A stretch of DNA of 64,000 nucleotides, from NCBI RefSeq assembly GCF_015752045.1, contig NZ_JADOUS010000002.1, positions 434,001 to 498,000 on the forward strand. Reading direction: 5' to 3'. This DNA is from Arthrobacter_D sp015752045. GTDB lineage: Bacteria; Actinomycetota; Actinomycetes; Actinomycetales; Micrococcaceae. A model generated the notes under the pieces. That model was not told the origin of the DNA and made no database searches. It worked only from the letters and a program-made list of their open reading frames with translations. The translations under genes and the position numbers were made by a program. This document shows, in pieces, positions 1 through 7,885 of the stretch. Each line of letters opens with the position of its first letter. The stretch's first letter is position 1.

Positions 1-14
1 AGCTCAGGATCGGG

Positions 15-30
15 CCGGGGAAAAGCCCGG
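15..30 (-). terminator. Possible terminator hairpin of the luciferase-like gene
   Basis: Five-base arms CCGGG/CCCGG enclose a six-base loop, ten bases beyond the stop codon of the minus-strand oxidoreductase gene. The stem is short and has no T run, so the assignment is weak. Confidence 0.3.
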
Positions 31-39
31 ACACCGATC

Positions 40-1059
40 TCAGCGCAATCCGGCACCGGGAGCCACCAGCTGCACGATGTTTCCGAGGAGCGCCGCGTTG
101 AAATCCACACCGAGCTGGTTGGGGATCGTCACCAGGAGGGTGTCGGCCGCCTGCACCGCGGCATCGGCGGCGAGCTCTGCGGCGATGACGTCCGGGGCAC
201 CGATGTAGCTGCGGCCGAACCGGGACCGGGCGCCGTCGAGGATTCCCACCTGGTCCCGCGATTCCCGCTGGGCGCGGACGCCGAAGTAGTACTCGTCGGC
301 GTCGCTGACGATCGGCAGGATGCTGCGGCTGACCGACACCCTCGGGGTCCACCCGTGCCCGGCCTCCGCCCAGGCCTTGCGGAAGATGCCGATCTGCTCC
401 GCCTGCAGCTCGTCGAACGGGACGCCGGTGTCCTCCGTGAGGAGGGTCGAACTCATCAGGTTCATCCCCTGCTCCCCCGCCCATCGCGCCGTCGCCCGGG
501 TTCCCGATCCCCACCAGATGCGCTCGGGCAGTCCGGGCGAGAGCGGTTCGATCGGGAGCCTGGAGGCGCTGCCCGACATCCGCGGGTTGGGATCGGCGAT
601 CCCGCGGCCCGTGATCGCGTGACGGAAGAGCGCTGCCTTGTCACGTGCCAGGTCCGCGTCGTCGGAGCCCTCGCTCGGGAGGTAGCCGAACGTGCGCCAG
701 CCGTCGAGTGCGGTCTCGGGAGATCCGCGACTGATCCCGAGCTGCAGGCGCCGGTTGCTGACCAGGTCGGTGACGGCGGCCTCCTCCGCCATGTACAGCG
801 GGTTCTCGTACCGCATGTCGATGACGCCGGTGCCCAGTTCGATGGTCTTCGTCCGCGCGGCCATGGCGGAGAGCAGCGGGAAGGGCGCCGAGTACTGCGG
901 TGCGAAGTGGTGCACGCGCACGTAGGCGCCGTCGACGCCGAGCTCCTCGGCCGCCACGGCCAGCTCGATCGCCTGGACGATCGCCTCCTGTGCGGTGGGA
1001 ACGAGTGAACCCCGCACATCCTGGTAGTGGCCGAAGGACAGGAACCCGATTCTCTTCAT
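40..1059 (-). CDS. Luciferase-like flavin-dependent monooxygenase
   Basis: A protein of 339 aa that fits the bacterial luciferase-like (LLM class) TIM-barrel family, which uses FMNH2 or F420 to oxidise small organic substrates in the cytoplasm. The N-terminus MKRIGFLSFGHY gives the first beta strand. The family signature follows at about residues 45-115: VHHFAP, then LGTGVIDMRYENP, then the segment ending in RLQLGISRGSPE. The reading frame stays open about 590 bases further upstream, but that part is low-complexity and crosses a repeat, so the ATG at 1059 is the credible start. No strong ribosome binding site is visible. It is divergent from the VOC gene at 1225. The substrate is unknown. Confidence 0.85.
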   Translation of the reverse strand: MKRIGFLSFGHYQDVRGSLVPTAQEAIVQAIELAVAAEELGVDGAYVRVHHFAPQYSAPFPLLSAMAARTKTIELGTGVIDMRYENPLYMAEEAAVTDLVSNRRLQLGISRGSPETALDGWRTFGYLPSEGSDDADLARDKAALFRHAITGRGIADPNPRMSGSASRLPIEPLSPGLPERIWWGSGTRATARWAGEQGMNLMSSTLLTEDTGVPFDELQAEQIGIFRKAWAEAGHGWTPRVSVSRSILPIVSDADEYYFGVRAQRESRDQVGILDGARSRFGRSYIGAPDVIAAELAADAAVQAADTLLVTIPNQLGVDFNAALLGNIVQLVAPGAGLR

Positions 1060-1089
1060 GCCGGGTGCAGCGCCACGGCACGGTCCCGC

Positions 1090-1135
1090 ATTCCCGCGTT
1101 CCGGCATTCCCCCATTCCGGCATTCCCCCGTTCCC
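1090..1135. repeat. Short tandem repeat in a divergent intergenic region
   Basis: Two adjacent 16-base copies (1098-1113 and 1114-1129) of [G/A]TTCCGGCATTCCCCC are flanked by partial copies. They lie in the 165-base gap between the divergent oxidoreductase (start 1059) and VOC (start 1225) genes, where the promoters of both should be. No convincing promoter was picked out there. Confidence 0.7.
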
Positions 1136-1224
1136 TCGGTCCCGCGCGACGGCCGATCGACGGCCGACGGAGCGCCTCGAACCCGCTCCCCCCGCCGGCC
1201 GGCCCGGCATGCAAGACTGCGACC

Positions 1225-1641
1225 ATGACGATCCCCATCAAGGCCTATGCCCACGTCCGCCTCACGGTCACCGACATCGACATCTCGCGTGCGTTCTACG
1301 ACGACGTCTTCGGCCTGCCCGTCGCCTTCGAGGTGCCGGAGGACGCGGACGAGAACACGCGCGAGCAGCTCGGCTTCCTGTTCGGCGGAGTGATCTACCA
1401 GCTCGGCGACACCCTCCTGGGGCTGCGGCCGGTGGCGGACGATGCCTTCGACGAGAATCGCGTAGGCCTCGACCACCTGTCCTTCACCGTCGAGGGCAGG
1501 GACGTGCTCGACGACGCCGCGACGCAACTGGATGGCCGGGGGATCCTGCACGCCGGGGTGAAGGACATCGGCGCGGGCTACATCCTGGAATTCCGTGACC
1601 CGGACGGCATCGCCCTCGAACTCTTCGCACCCAAGGCGTAA
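1225..1641 (+). CDS. VOC family (glyoxalase/dioxygenase-like) protein
   Basis: A protein of 138 aa with the two beta-alpha-beta-beta-beta modules of the vicinal oxygen chelate fold. The first module starts at KAYAHVRLTVTDIDISRAFYDDVFGLPV (quoted in part: HVRLTV, RAFYDDVFG). The second starts at VGLDHLSFTV, and the C-terminus IAYILEF-like strand ends with FRDPDGIALELFAP, which carries the usual final metal-ligand Glu. Likely metal ligands are the first-strand His, the His of DHLSF and the Glu of ALELF. Family members include glyoxalases, ring-cleavage dioxygenases and antibiotic-resistance proteins, so the substrate cannot be read from the sequence. The ATG at 1225 fits the domain start; the frame is open upstream but not conserved-looking. 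Confidence 0.82.
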   Translation: MTIPIKAYAHVRLTVTDIDISRAFYDDVFGLPVAFEVPEDADENTREQLGFLFGGVIYQLGDTLLGLRPVADDAFDENRVGLDHLSFTVEGRDVLDDAATQLDGRGILHAGVKDIGAGYILEFRDPDGIALELFAPKA

Positions 1642-1673
1642 CGACAGCACGTCGATAAGTCTCCGGTGGAGCG

Positions 1674-2207
1674 CTAGTTCGCCCCGTTCACCTCGAGCTC
1701 GGCCCGGTCGGCAAGGCTACGGAGCTGCAGGAGCGCACGCTGATCGAGCTGCCGGGGTTCGGTGTCGAGGATGCACAGGCTGCCCACGAACCAGCCGCCG
1801 GGTCCGCGCAGCGGTACTCCGGCATAGAAACGGATGAAGGGTGGTCCCACGACGAAGGGGCTGTCCCGGAAGCGCTCGTCCTCCAGCAGGTCGGGCACCA
1901 CCAGGGTGTCTTCGCTCCTGATGGTCACGTTGCAGAACGCGGCGTTCCTCGGGATGGAGCGCGGGAAGGACCCCACGAACGACTTGAGATACTGCCGATC
2001 CTCGGCGATGAGCGAGATGATCGCCGTCGCGGTCGCGAAGTGGATCTGGGCGTAGCGCGTCAGGCGGTCGAAGCGCTCCTCGTCGCCTGTATCGAGGAGG
2101 TTCGACCGGTGAAGGGAACGCAGCCTTTCACGTTCGGTCGCACGGGCCGTGAGCGACGCCGGCAGATCCGAAGGAGCGGGCGCGACGAGGGAGAGGGGGG
2201 TCGGCAA
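1674..2207 (-). CDS. GAF domain sensor-like protein
   Basis: A protein of 177 aa made almost entirely of one GAF domain (about residues 35-175). The N-terminal segment RLRSLHRSNLLDTGDEERFD is typical of actinobacterial and cyanobacterial GAF proteins that precede a sensor output. The features CNVTIRSEDTLVVPDLLEDERF, then FIRFYAGVPLRGPGGWFVGSL (parts: FYAGVPL, GSLCILD) match the conserved GAF core with its central strand and ligand pocket. No output domain follows, so it either acts with a partner or is a free-standing redox or ligand sensor. It is convergent with the VOC gene (32-base gap). Confidence 0.8.
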   Translation of the reverse strand: MPTPLSLVAPAPSDLPASLTARATERERLRSLHRSNLLDTGDEERFDRLTRYAQIHFATATAIISLIAEDRQYLKSFVGSFPRSIPRNAAFCNVTIRSEDTLVVPDLLEDERFRDSPFVVGPPFIRFYAGVPLRGPGGWFVGSLCILDTEPRQLDQRALLQLRSLADRAELEVNGAN

Positions 2208-2668
2208 AGAAGAGTCCGCTCAAGTGTGGGGGTGGGGGAGACCATCCGTTGACCAAAGCAACGGATATATCCATACTGGCTGACAGATCTCAAGCCGACG
2301 GCCCCGAATGGCACACAAAGCAGAAATTTTAGCGAACTTTTCCCTGAATTCCGTCCTGGTTCACCTCTTTCCCCCGCCAGGCTCCCGTCCTGTCCGAAGA
2401 GCGGCCAGGCGCAGACCAACGGGAAGGTCGGCATCTGCTCCTCGCCCGCGATCTCCAGCACCGTCGAGAGGACACGACCATCGAAGCCGGTGAGCAGCAC
2501 GCCGGGGGCGTCGGCTGCCTCCTCTCGTCGGACACGCTGCCCGGGGTCATCAAGATATTGCGGGCCATGAGCGTGGTCGAGACGTTCCTTGTAGAGGATG
2601 TCGCGTGGAGGCGACAATACATAGTGTTAGCTCTTGTGTTCTATATAACAGGTTGTAAAATAGTACAC
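2208..2668. other. 461-base gene-poor region with hairpin and AT-rich promoter segment
   Basis: No convincing gene is seen here. At 2244-2266 an 8-base inverted repeat (ATCCGTTG/CAACGGAT, 7-base loop) lies upstream of the minus-strand GAF gene. Two AT-rich stretches (about 2260-2345 and 2610-2668) stand out against the 70% GC background; the second carries the promoter of the HNH gene. Short open frames across 2300-2620 have no recognisable domain on either strand. Confidence 0.6.
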
Positions 2669-2680
2669 ATGTTCTACAAC
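2634..2680 (+). promoter_or_regulatory. Promoter and operator-like repeats at the HNH gene start
   Basis: A -35-like TTGTGT (2634-2639) and a -10 TAAAAT (2656-2661) are separated by 16 bases, and the ATG at 2669 follows by 7 bases, implying a leaderless mRNA. The direct repeat TGTTCTA occurs at 2637-2643 and 2670-2676. The inverted repeat GTTGTA/TACAAC (2652-2657, 2675-2680) straddles the -10 and the start codon, where a repressor would block both transcription and initiation. Confidence 0.55.
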
Positions 2681-4399
2681 AGCCACAACGATGAAGGCCC
2701 GCACGGCGCGTACGGGCCGAGCGTGAGCACCTCCGAGGTGCGCGGGTGGATCACGAGCCTTGCATCCTCGAACACTTCCTCGTCGTCACCCGCCAGCTCG
2801 TCGTTACCGGCGGACTCCTCGCCGGGCGATGCTGCGGGCGGCAATCCGGCCGGGGCATGCACCGCCTGCGGCAGGCCGCTTGTCGCAGGCACGCCTGATG
2901 CCATCCCCGAGGGCTACGAGGAATCGTTGGTCTCCCGTATGCGAGCGGTCGAGGACCTGAAGAGTGCGCTAACGGCCGACCAGGCCCGCACAGCCCTGGC
3001 TTTGGACACCGCTCGACGGCGAGCGGAGGCGGCCGCAAAGATGCCGGCCGACCAGCGTGGCCGGGGCGTGGGGGCCGAAGTCGCCCTGGCGCGGCGGGAA
3101 TCCCCGCACCAGGGCTCGCGGCTGCTGGGATTGGCCAGAACCCTGATCATCGACATGCCGCATACCCTCGCGGCTCTGGAATCAGGTCAGCTCAACGAGT
3201 GGCGCGTGACCGTGATCGTCCGCGAAACCATCTGCCTCAGCGCCGAGGACCGGCGTGCTGTGGACGCCGAGCTGGCAGCCGATACGGGCGCCCTCGAAGG
3301 CGTCGGCACCCAGGGGCTGAAGAACCGCACGCGCAAGATCGCATACCGGCTCCAGCCCGAGGCCGCCGTGGCGAGAGCGCGCAAAGCCGTCAGTGAACGC
3401 TATGTCAGTTGTCGGCCGGCTCCGGACACCATGGCCTACCTGACAGCTCTGCTTCCCGCAGCCGAGGCCATCAAGGCGTACTCCGCACTCTCGCGTCATG
3501 CGGACACGCAGGTCGGCGCTGGGGAGAGCCACGGGCGCGGACGTGGGCAACTGATGGCCGACGCCTTCGTCGAACGTCTCAGCGGCTCGCCCGCCGGGTC
3601 GGTACGGACAGAAGTCCAGCTGATCATGACCGATCGGACCCTGCTCCAGGGTGACAGCGAGCCCGCATACCTGCCGGGCTACGGCTGCGTCCCGGCGCAG
3701 TACGCCCGGGATCTGCTCCGGGGTGGCCCCGACAGCTGTGGCGTTCCCCGAGGGAACACCGCCGATACCTGGGACGCCGCGGACACCGAGCGCCGAATGG
3801 ATGCTCTGGGCATCGTGGACGAAGCCGATGACAAGGCCAGCGGCAGGAACCGCCGGAAGACCACCATCAACGGTGGCACCGGCAGCACCTCCCCTGTCCC
3901 TGTCCCTGTCCCTGTCCCTGGCGGCGATGGTGCCGGCGAAGCCGATGACTCCGCCGCCCAGGTCTGGTTGCGGCGGCTCTACACCGCCCCGGACAGCGGA
4001 CAGCTGGTGGCGATGGACTCGCGGGCCCGGCTTTTTCCGCCGGGACTGCGGCGCCTGATCACTGCGAGGGACGCGACCTGCCGTACGCCGTACCGTGACG
4101 CGCCGATCCGGCATACCGACCACGTCGTTCCATGGCGCCTCACCGGTACCACGAGCGCCGACGGGGGCCAGGGGTTGTGCGAAAGCTGCAACTACACGAA
4201 GGAAGGCCTGGGCTGGTCCTCGCGACCCCTACCCGGAGCACCGCATGCGATCGAGCGGCGCACCCCCACCGGACACACGTACGTCTCCGTCGCACCACAC
4301 CTACCGGGAACAGCCCTGCCAAAAACACCCCTGCCGGGAAGGACCCGACGGCCGGTGCACCCGGTGATCGTCCTCATATTCCACCCGGTTGCCGCGTGA
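2669..4399 (+). CDS. DUF222/13E12-family HNH endonuclease-like protein
   Basis: A protein of 576 aa of the actinobacterial 13E12 repeat (DUF222) family with a C-terminal HNH motif. The DUF222 region covers about residues 80-300. The HNH part (about 470-515) shows CRTPYRDAPIRHTDHVVPW, then a gap, then LCESCNYTK, giving the Cys/His-Asp-His/Asn pattern of a zinc-supported nuclease. Family members are common, often multi-copy and of unproven function; mobility or DNA restriction has been suggested. A longer frame begins at 2558, but the leaderless promoter places the start at 2669. A (PV)n stretch encoded by a hexanucleotide repeat separates the two domains (about residues 409-418). Confidence 0.85.
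   Translation: MFYNSHNDEGPHGAYGPSVSTSEVRGWITSLASSNTSSSSPASSSLPADSSPGDAAGGNPAGACTACGRPLVAGTPDAIPEGYEESLVSRMRAVEDLKSALTADQARTALALDTARRRAEAAAKMPADQRGRGVGAEVALARRESPHQGSRLLGLARTLIIDMPHTLAALESGQLNEWRVTVIVRETICLSAEDRRAVDAELAADTGALEGVGTQGLKNRTRKIAYRLQPEAAVARARKAVSERYVSCRPAPDTMAYLTALLPAAEAIKAYSALSRHADTQVGAGESHGRGRGQLMADAFVERLSGSPAGSVRTEVQLIMTDRTLLQGDSEPAYLPGYGCVPAQYARDLLRGGPDSCGVPRGNTADTWDAADTERRMDALGIVDEADDKASGRNRRKTTINGGTGSTSPVPVPVPVPGGDGAGEADDSAAQVWLRRLYTAPDSGQLVAMDSRARLFPPGLRRLITARDATCRTPYRDAPIRHTDHVVPWRLTGTTSADGGQGLCESCNYTKEGLGWSSRPLPGAPHAIERRTPTGHTYVSVAPHLPGTALPKTPLPGRTRRPVHPVIVLIFHPVAA
3893..3920 (+). repeat. In-frame hexanucleotide repeat (CCTGTC)n
   Basis: About 4.7 tandem copies of CCTGTC encode alternating Pro-Val in the linker between the DUF222 and HNH parts of the protein. 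Unit loss or gain keeps the frame and changes only linker length. Confidence 0.85.
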
Positions 4400-4461
4400 G
4401 TACGGATCACTCCTCGATCCCGTCGGGACTTCCGGCACTGGGTCCCCGCACCGCACAGGGC

Positions 4462-4467
4462 TAGGGT
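4462..4467 (+). promoter_or_regulatory. -10 box TAGGGT for a leaderless transcript
   Basis: TAGGGT ends 8 bases before the GTG at 4476, the spacing expected if transcription starts on or beside the start codon. This decides the GTG start of the DUF2231 gene over ATGs further upstream. No good -35 is visible. Confidence 0.5.
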
Positions 4468-4475
4468 TCTGCAGC

Positions 4476-5054
4476 GTGGATGCACTATCACTGCCGCAGC
4501 GCGTAGCCCGGTCCGTGGGGGCGAGCCCCGTCTCGGAGAAGGTGGCGAGGGCGCAGGAGGTCCTGTACGGACCATTGATCGACTGGGTCCGGAGCAGCCC
4601 TTTCCACACCGGCGTCCTCGGCCACTCGATCCATCCGCCACTAACCGATGTGACGCTCGGGTGCTGGCTCAGTGCGTCCATCCTCGATCTCGGCGGCGGA
4701 GCGCAGTCCCGCAGCAGCGCCACGCTGCTGGTCGGAACCGGGGTGGTGGCCGCCGTTCCGACGGCGCTTTCCGGCGCCGGCGACTGGGCGGGCATGGAGG
4801 GAGCCGAGCGGCGAATCGCGGCGGTGCATGCGCTGGGCACCGACATCGCCATCCTCCTCCTCCTCGGGTCGCTGATAGCCCGCAGGCGCGGCCGCTTCGC
4901 CCTGGGCACGAGCCTCGGCCTCGCCGGGAACGCCATCGTGGCCGGATCCGGATTCCTCGGCGGCCACCTCGCCCTCACTCGTGGAACCGCCCGCCGGACC
5001 GCATCACCGGCCAGTGGAACCCTTGCCGCAGACGACCTGGGTGAAGATCCCTGA
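4476..5054 (+). CDS. DUF2231 family membrane protein
   Basis: A protein of 192 aa with about four transmembrane helices. The DUF2231 signature is clear: GHSIHPPLTDVTLGCWLSAS, a variant of the HP(L/I)HP.L...P.G.W pattern found in short redox-associated membrane proteins. Helices fall at about residues 55-75, 80-105, 115-140 and 145-165. Members of the family may sit beside Rieske or cytochrome-like domains, but none is fused here. The frame is open for 29 more codons upstream; the -10 box at 4462 favours the GTG at 4476. Confidence 0.75.
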   Translation: MDALSLPQRVARSVGASPVSEKVARAQEVLYGPLIDWVRSSPFHTGVLGHSIHPPLTDVTLGCWLSASILDLGGGAQSRSSATLLVGTGVVAAVPTALSGAGDWAGMEGAERRIAAVHALGTDIAILLLLGSLIARRRGRFALGTSLGLAGNAIVAGSGFLGGHLALTRGTARRTASPASGTLAADDLGEDP

Positions 5055-5079
5055 TTGGGCCGGTCGCCCGGCACTGGGT

Positions 5080-5131
5080 AGGAGCGGTCACCGCAGGAGC
5101 GGTCACGGCAGGACCGGTCACGGCAGGAGCG
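5080..5131. repeat. 15-base tandem repeat, about 3.5 copies
   Basis: Units AGGAGCGGTCACNGC at 5080-5094, 5095-5109 and 5110-5124 (one C/G change in each of the later copies) plus a partial fourth copy. They lie between the convergent DUF2231 and universal stress protein genes, where a terminator would be expected; each GGTCACNGC is not a clear hairpin. Confidence 0.8.
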
Positions 5132-5233
5132 ACGACAATCCCCGGCACGGCAGACGGCGGCGGACCACCCTCAGGGCAGCCCGCCGTCGTCGTGCGATCA
5201 GGACCGGTCGGATCCAGTCATCAGGACCAGCCG

Positions 5234-5629
5234 TCAGGGCAGCTTGACCGCCAGGACGCTGCAGCGCGCGGACAGCAGGATGGTCTGCGCAGTGGAGCCC
5301 ATGATCAGCTTGCCCACCGGCGTGCGATGGCGCAGCCCGATCACGATCAGCTCGGCGCCCAGCTCCTCCGCCGTATCCACGACCTCCTCGGCCGCCGTGG
5401 CCTCCGAGATGCTGTGGCGGACCGAGAACGGGACGCCTGTGGCCCGGAGCATGGCGTCGAGCTTCGAGACGTCCTCGTCGTCGGCGTAGGCCGGGTTCAC
5501 GAGGCGGTCGGCACGCGTGGTGTTGATGACCACGAGGTCCGCCTCCCGTCGCCTCGCCTCCTGGACGGCCTCGGAGACCGCGGCCTCCCCCAATGCATTG
5601 GGCACATAGCCCACCACGATCGTGCTCAT
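5234..5629 (-). CDS. Universal stress protein (UspA family)
   Basis: A protein of 131 aa forming a single Usp domain. The N-terminus MSTIVVGYVPNALGEAAV has the first strand, and the end GLRHRTPVGKLIMGSTAQTI carries the ATP-binding G-x2-x-G-x(4)-GS-type loop, followed by the last strand CSVLAVKL. Its ATG overlaps the stop of tctA as ATGA (5626-5629), so it is the last gene of the tct operon and should be translated by coupling. A Usp gene at the end of a tctCBA operon is seen in related actinobacteria; a role in responding to the imported substrate or to energy state is inference. Nonsense in tctA upstream may lower its expression by polarity. Confidence 0.88.
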   Translation of the reverse strand: MSTIVVGYVPNALGEAAVSEAVQEARRREADLVVINTTRADRLVNPAYADDEDVSKLDAMLRATGVPFSVRHSISEATAAEEVVDTAEELGAELIVIGLRHRTPVGKLIMGSTAQTILLSARCSVLAVKLP

Positions 5630-7350
5630 CGGTCGGTGTCCTCTCGGCCAGTCGTGGCTGCGCGCGTCGCGGTCATCGTGACCGCAGTCTCGGACCCGGA
5701 TGCGGTTCCCCGCACGATGGTGGGGGTATCGGCCGGGGCATCGGCGTCGGCGAGCGCGCCGGCGCCTGCACCAGAGGCATCGGCAGTGGCCGGGGCACGG
5801 ACGTCGGCGTCGGCAAGGGCGGGCCTGTCGACGTCGGCCGCCACCATGGCCTCGAACCGGCGCTGGCGACGCTTGAGCAGGAGGGACAGCGCGAAGATGA
5901 CGATCAGGACCACGTAGATCGTCGCCGCGACCGGCGACTGCACGAGCGCCACGGGATCACCCTGCGAGATCGCGAGCGAACGCCGCAGCTGGCTCTCGAA
6001 GATAGGCCCCAGGATCAGGCCCACCACCATCGGCGCGATCGGATAGCCGAATCGCCGCATGAAGAACCCGAGGATGCCCACGATCAGGAGGATGATGACG
6101 TCGATCGGCGTGAAGTTCACCGAGAACGCCCCCAGCACCGCGAACACCAGGATGCCCGCATACAGGTAGGGCCGCGGGATCTGGAGGATCTTGACCCAGA
6201 TGCCCACGAGCGGCAGGTTCAGGACGAGCAGCATCAGGTTGCCGACGTAGAGGCTCGCGATGAGCGCCCACACGAGCGTGCTGTTGGACTCGAACAGCTG
6301 CGGCCCCACCGGGATCTGGTAGCGCTGGAATGCCACGAGCATCATGGCGGCGGTCGCCGTCGTCGGGATGCCGAGCGTCAGCAGCGGGACGAGGACGCCG
6401 GCGGCCGCAGCATTGTTCGCCGCCTCCGGACCGGCCACCCCCTCGATGGCGCCCTTGCCGAACTGCTTCTTGTGCTCGCCCTTCGCGAGCTTGCGCTCGG
6501 AGGCGTAGGACAGGAACGTCGCCACATCGGCGCCGCCCGCGGGGATGGTACCCACGGGGAACCCGATCATGGTGCCGCGGAGCCACGGCTTCCAGGATCG
6601 GCGGAGATCCTCCTTGCGGAGCCAGCTGGTCTAGCCGCCGGTGACCGGGATGACCTTGACGGGCCCGTGACGGAGCCTGGACCCGACGTAGAGTGCCTCG
6701 CCGACGGCGAACAGCGCGACGGCCACGAGGACGACGTCGATCCCGTCCGCCAGGAACGGGCTGCCGAACGTGTAGCGCTGCTGGGCGGTGAGTGCATCGA
6801 AGCCGACGAGCGCGATGAACAGGCCGAGCCCGAGGGAGGCCAGTCCGCGCAGCACGGAGGAGCCCAGGAGTGCACCGACCGTCAGGAACGCGACGATCAT
6901 CAGCGCCACGTACTCGACCGGGCCGATCTGCACGGCGAAGGCGGCGACGTACGGTGCCACGAAACTGAGCAGGACCGTGGCGATGGTGCCGGCCACGAAC
7001 GAGCCGACGGCCGCCGTCGCCAGCGCCGCCGCGCCCCTGCCGGCCTTCGCCATCTTGTTGCCCTCGAGCGCCGTGACGATCGAGGACGACTCCCCGGGAG
7101 TGTTCAGCAGGATCGAGGTCGTGGACCCGCCGTACATGCCGCCGTAGTAGATGCCGGCGAAGACGATGATCGCCGCCGTCGGCTCGAGGCTGTAGGTGAT
7201 GGGCATGAGCAGCGCGACGGTCATGGCCGGCCCGATGCCCGGCAGGACACCCACGGCGGTGCCGACGAGCACACCGCCGAGCGCGAAGAGCAGGTACATG
7301 GGCTGCATCGCCGTGGCGAAGCCCTCCATGAGCAGGAAGAAGTTATCCAC
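5626..7350 (-). pseudogene. tctA: tctA, large permease of a tripartite tricarboxylate transporter, interrupted by an in-frame TAG
   Basis: The reading frame encodes a TctA-type 11-12 helix permease (about 574 codons including a 70-residue Ala/Asp/Thr-rich C-terminal tail). The N-terminal half has VLPGIGPAMTVALLMPITY and GGMYGGSTTSILLNTPGE. Codon 240 (6631-6633) is TAG. Without any frame change the sequence then continues TSWLRKEDLRRSWKPWLRGT and IGFPVGTIPAGGADVATFLS, exactly what follows in this family, so one C-to-T change in a CAG codon explains it. The GTG at 7350 overlaps the tctB stop. A restart at the ATG at 6568-6570 is possible, but no ribosome site lies at the right distance. It is either a recent null allele, a sequencing error or a suppressed codon. 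Confidence 0.85.
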
Positions 7351-7882
7351 CGAAGACACCGAACCCTTCGAGGAAGCCCGGCGGCAGCGAGACACCGAGG
7401 AGCCCCGCGAAGACGAACTGCAGCACCAGGGCCAGGACGACGGCGGTGACCAGGTTGCGCCACCACGGGCGGGCACCGAGGGACCAGGCCGCACCGAAGA
7501 ACAGGATCGCGGCGGCGAGGGGCCATCCGAGCGGGACGATCAGGAAGGCGTGCAGCAGCACGAGCCCTGCGAGCTTCCCGACGGTCAGCCAGTCGGTCGT
7601 CGCGTCGAGGTCCACGTCCTCGCCGTCGTCCGCTGCCCCCCGGTGGCCGCGGAGCACCTGGAACACCAGGCCTGCCCCGACGACGAGGAGCAGCGCGGAG
7701 ACGGCGAACGGGAAGGCCCGCGGCCCGATGTCGCTGGCCGATGGCGGCGTCTGGATGCCGGCGCCCGCCACGAAGCCGAGCACACCGATGCTCACGATGA
7801 TGAGTGCGAAGACCAGCTCACCGACCGGCTTGCCGGGAGCGGCGGAGGTGCCGCTCCCGGCGTTCTGGACCGAGGTACTCAT
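7343..7882 (-). CDS. tctB: Tripartite tricarboxylate transporter small membrane subunit
   Basis: A protein of 179 aa with four predicted transmembrane helices (about residues 20-42, 58-76, 98-130 split in two, 140-160), matching TctB in length and pattern. The conserved ASDIGPRAFPF segment, seen in the loop after the first helix of TctB, supports the call. It works with TctA as the membrane part and TctC as the solute receptor to take up citrate-like or other carboxylates. It lies 3 bases after tctC and its TAA overlaps the GTG of tctA by 8 bases, a translationally coupled order tctC-tctB-tctA-usp. Confidence 0.9.
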   Translation of the reverse strand: MSTSVQNAGSGTSAAPGKPVGELVFALIIVSIGVLGFVAGAGIQTPPSASDIGPRAFPFAVSALLLVVGAGLVFQVLRGHRGAADDGEDVDLDATTDWLTVGKLAGLVLLHAFLIVPLGWPLAAAILFFGAAWSLGARPWWRNLVTAVVLALVLQFVFAGLLGVSLPPGFLEGFGVFGG

Positions 7883-7885
7883 GGC

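Noticed and set aside
2060..2617. Possible minus-strand gene upstream of the GAF gene
   Set aside because: Overlaps the GAF gene in another frame and shows no domain or ribosome site.
2669..4399. HNH gene as part of a homing or insertion element
   Set aside because: No flanking inverted repeats, target duplication or transposase were seen.
5080..5131. CRISPR-like repeats
   Set aside because: Units are 15 bases and directly adjacent with no spacers; no cas genes in the window.
6568..6630. tctA downstream half as a separate gene
   Set aside because: The best ribosome-site-like AAGGAGG is about 40 bases before the ATG at 6570, too far; homology across the TAG is continuous, so one interrupted gene is simpler.
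5593..7449. Long plus-strand open frame opposite tctA
   Set aside because: Low-sense, Glu/Arg/Asp-rich antisense product; tctA on the minus strand is recognisable.
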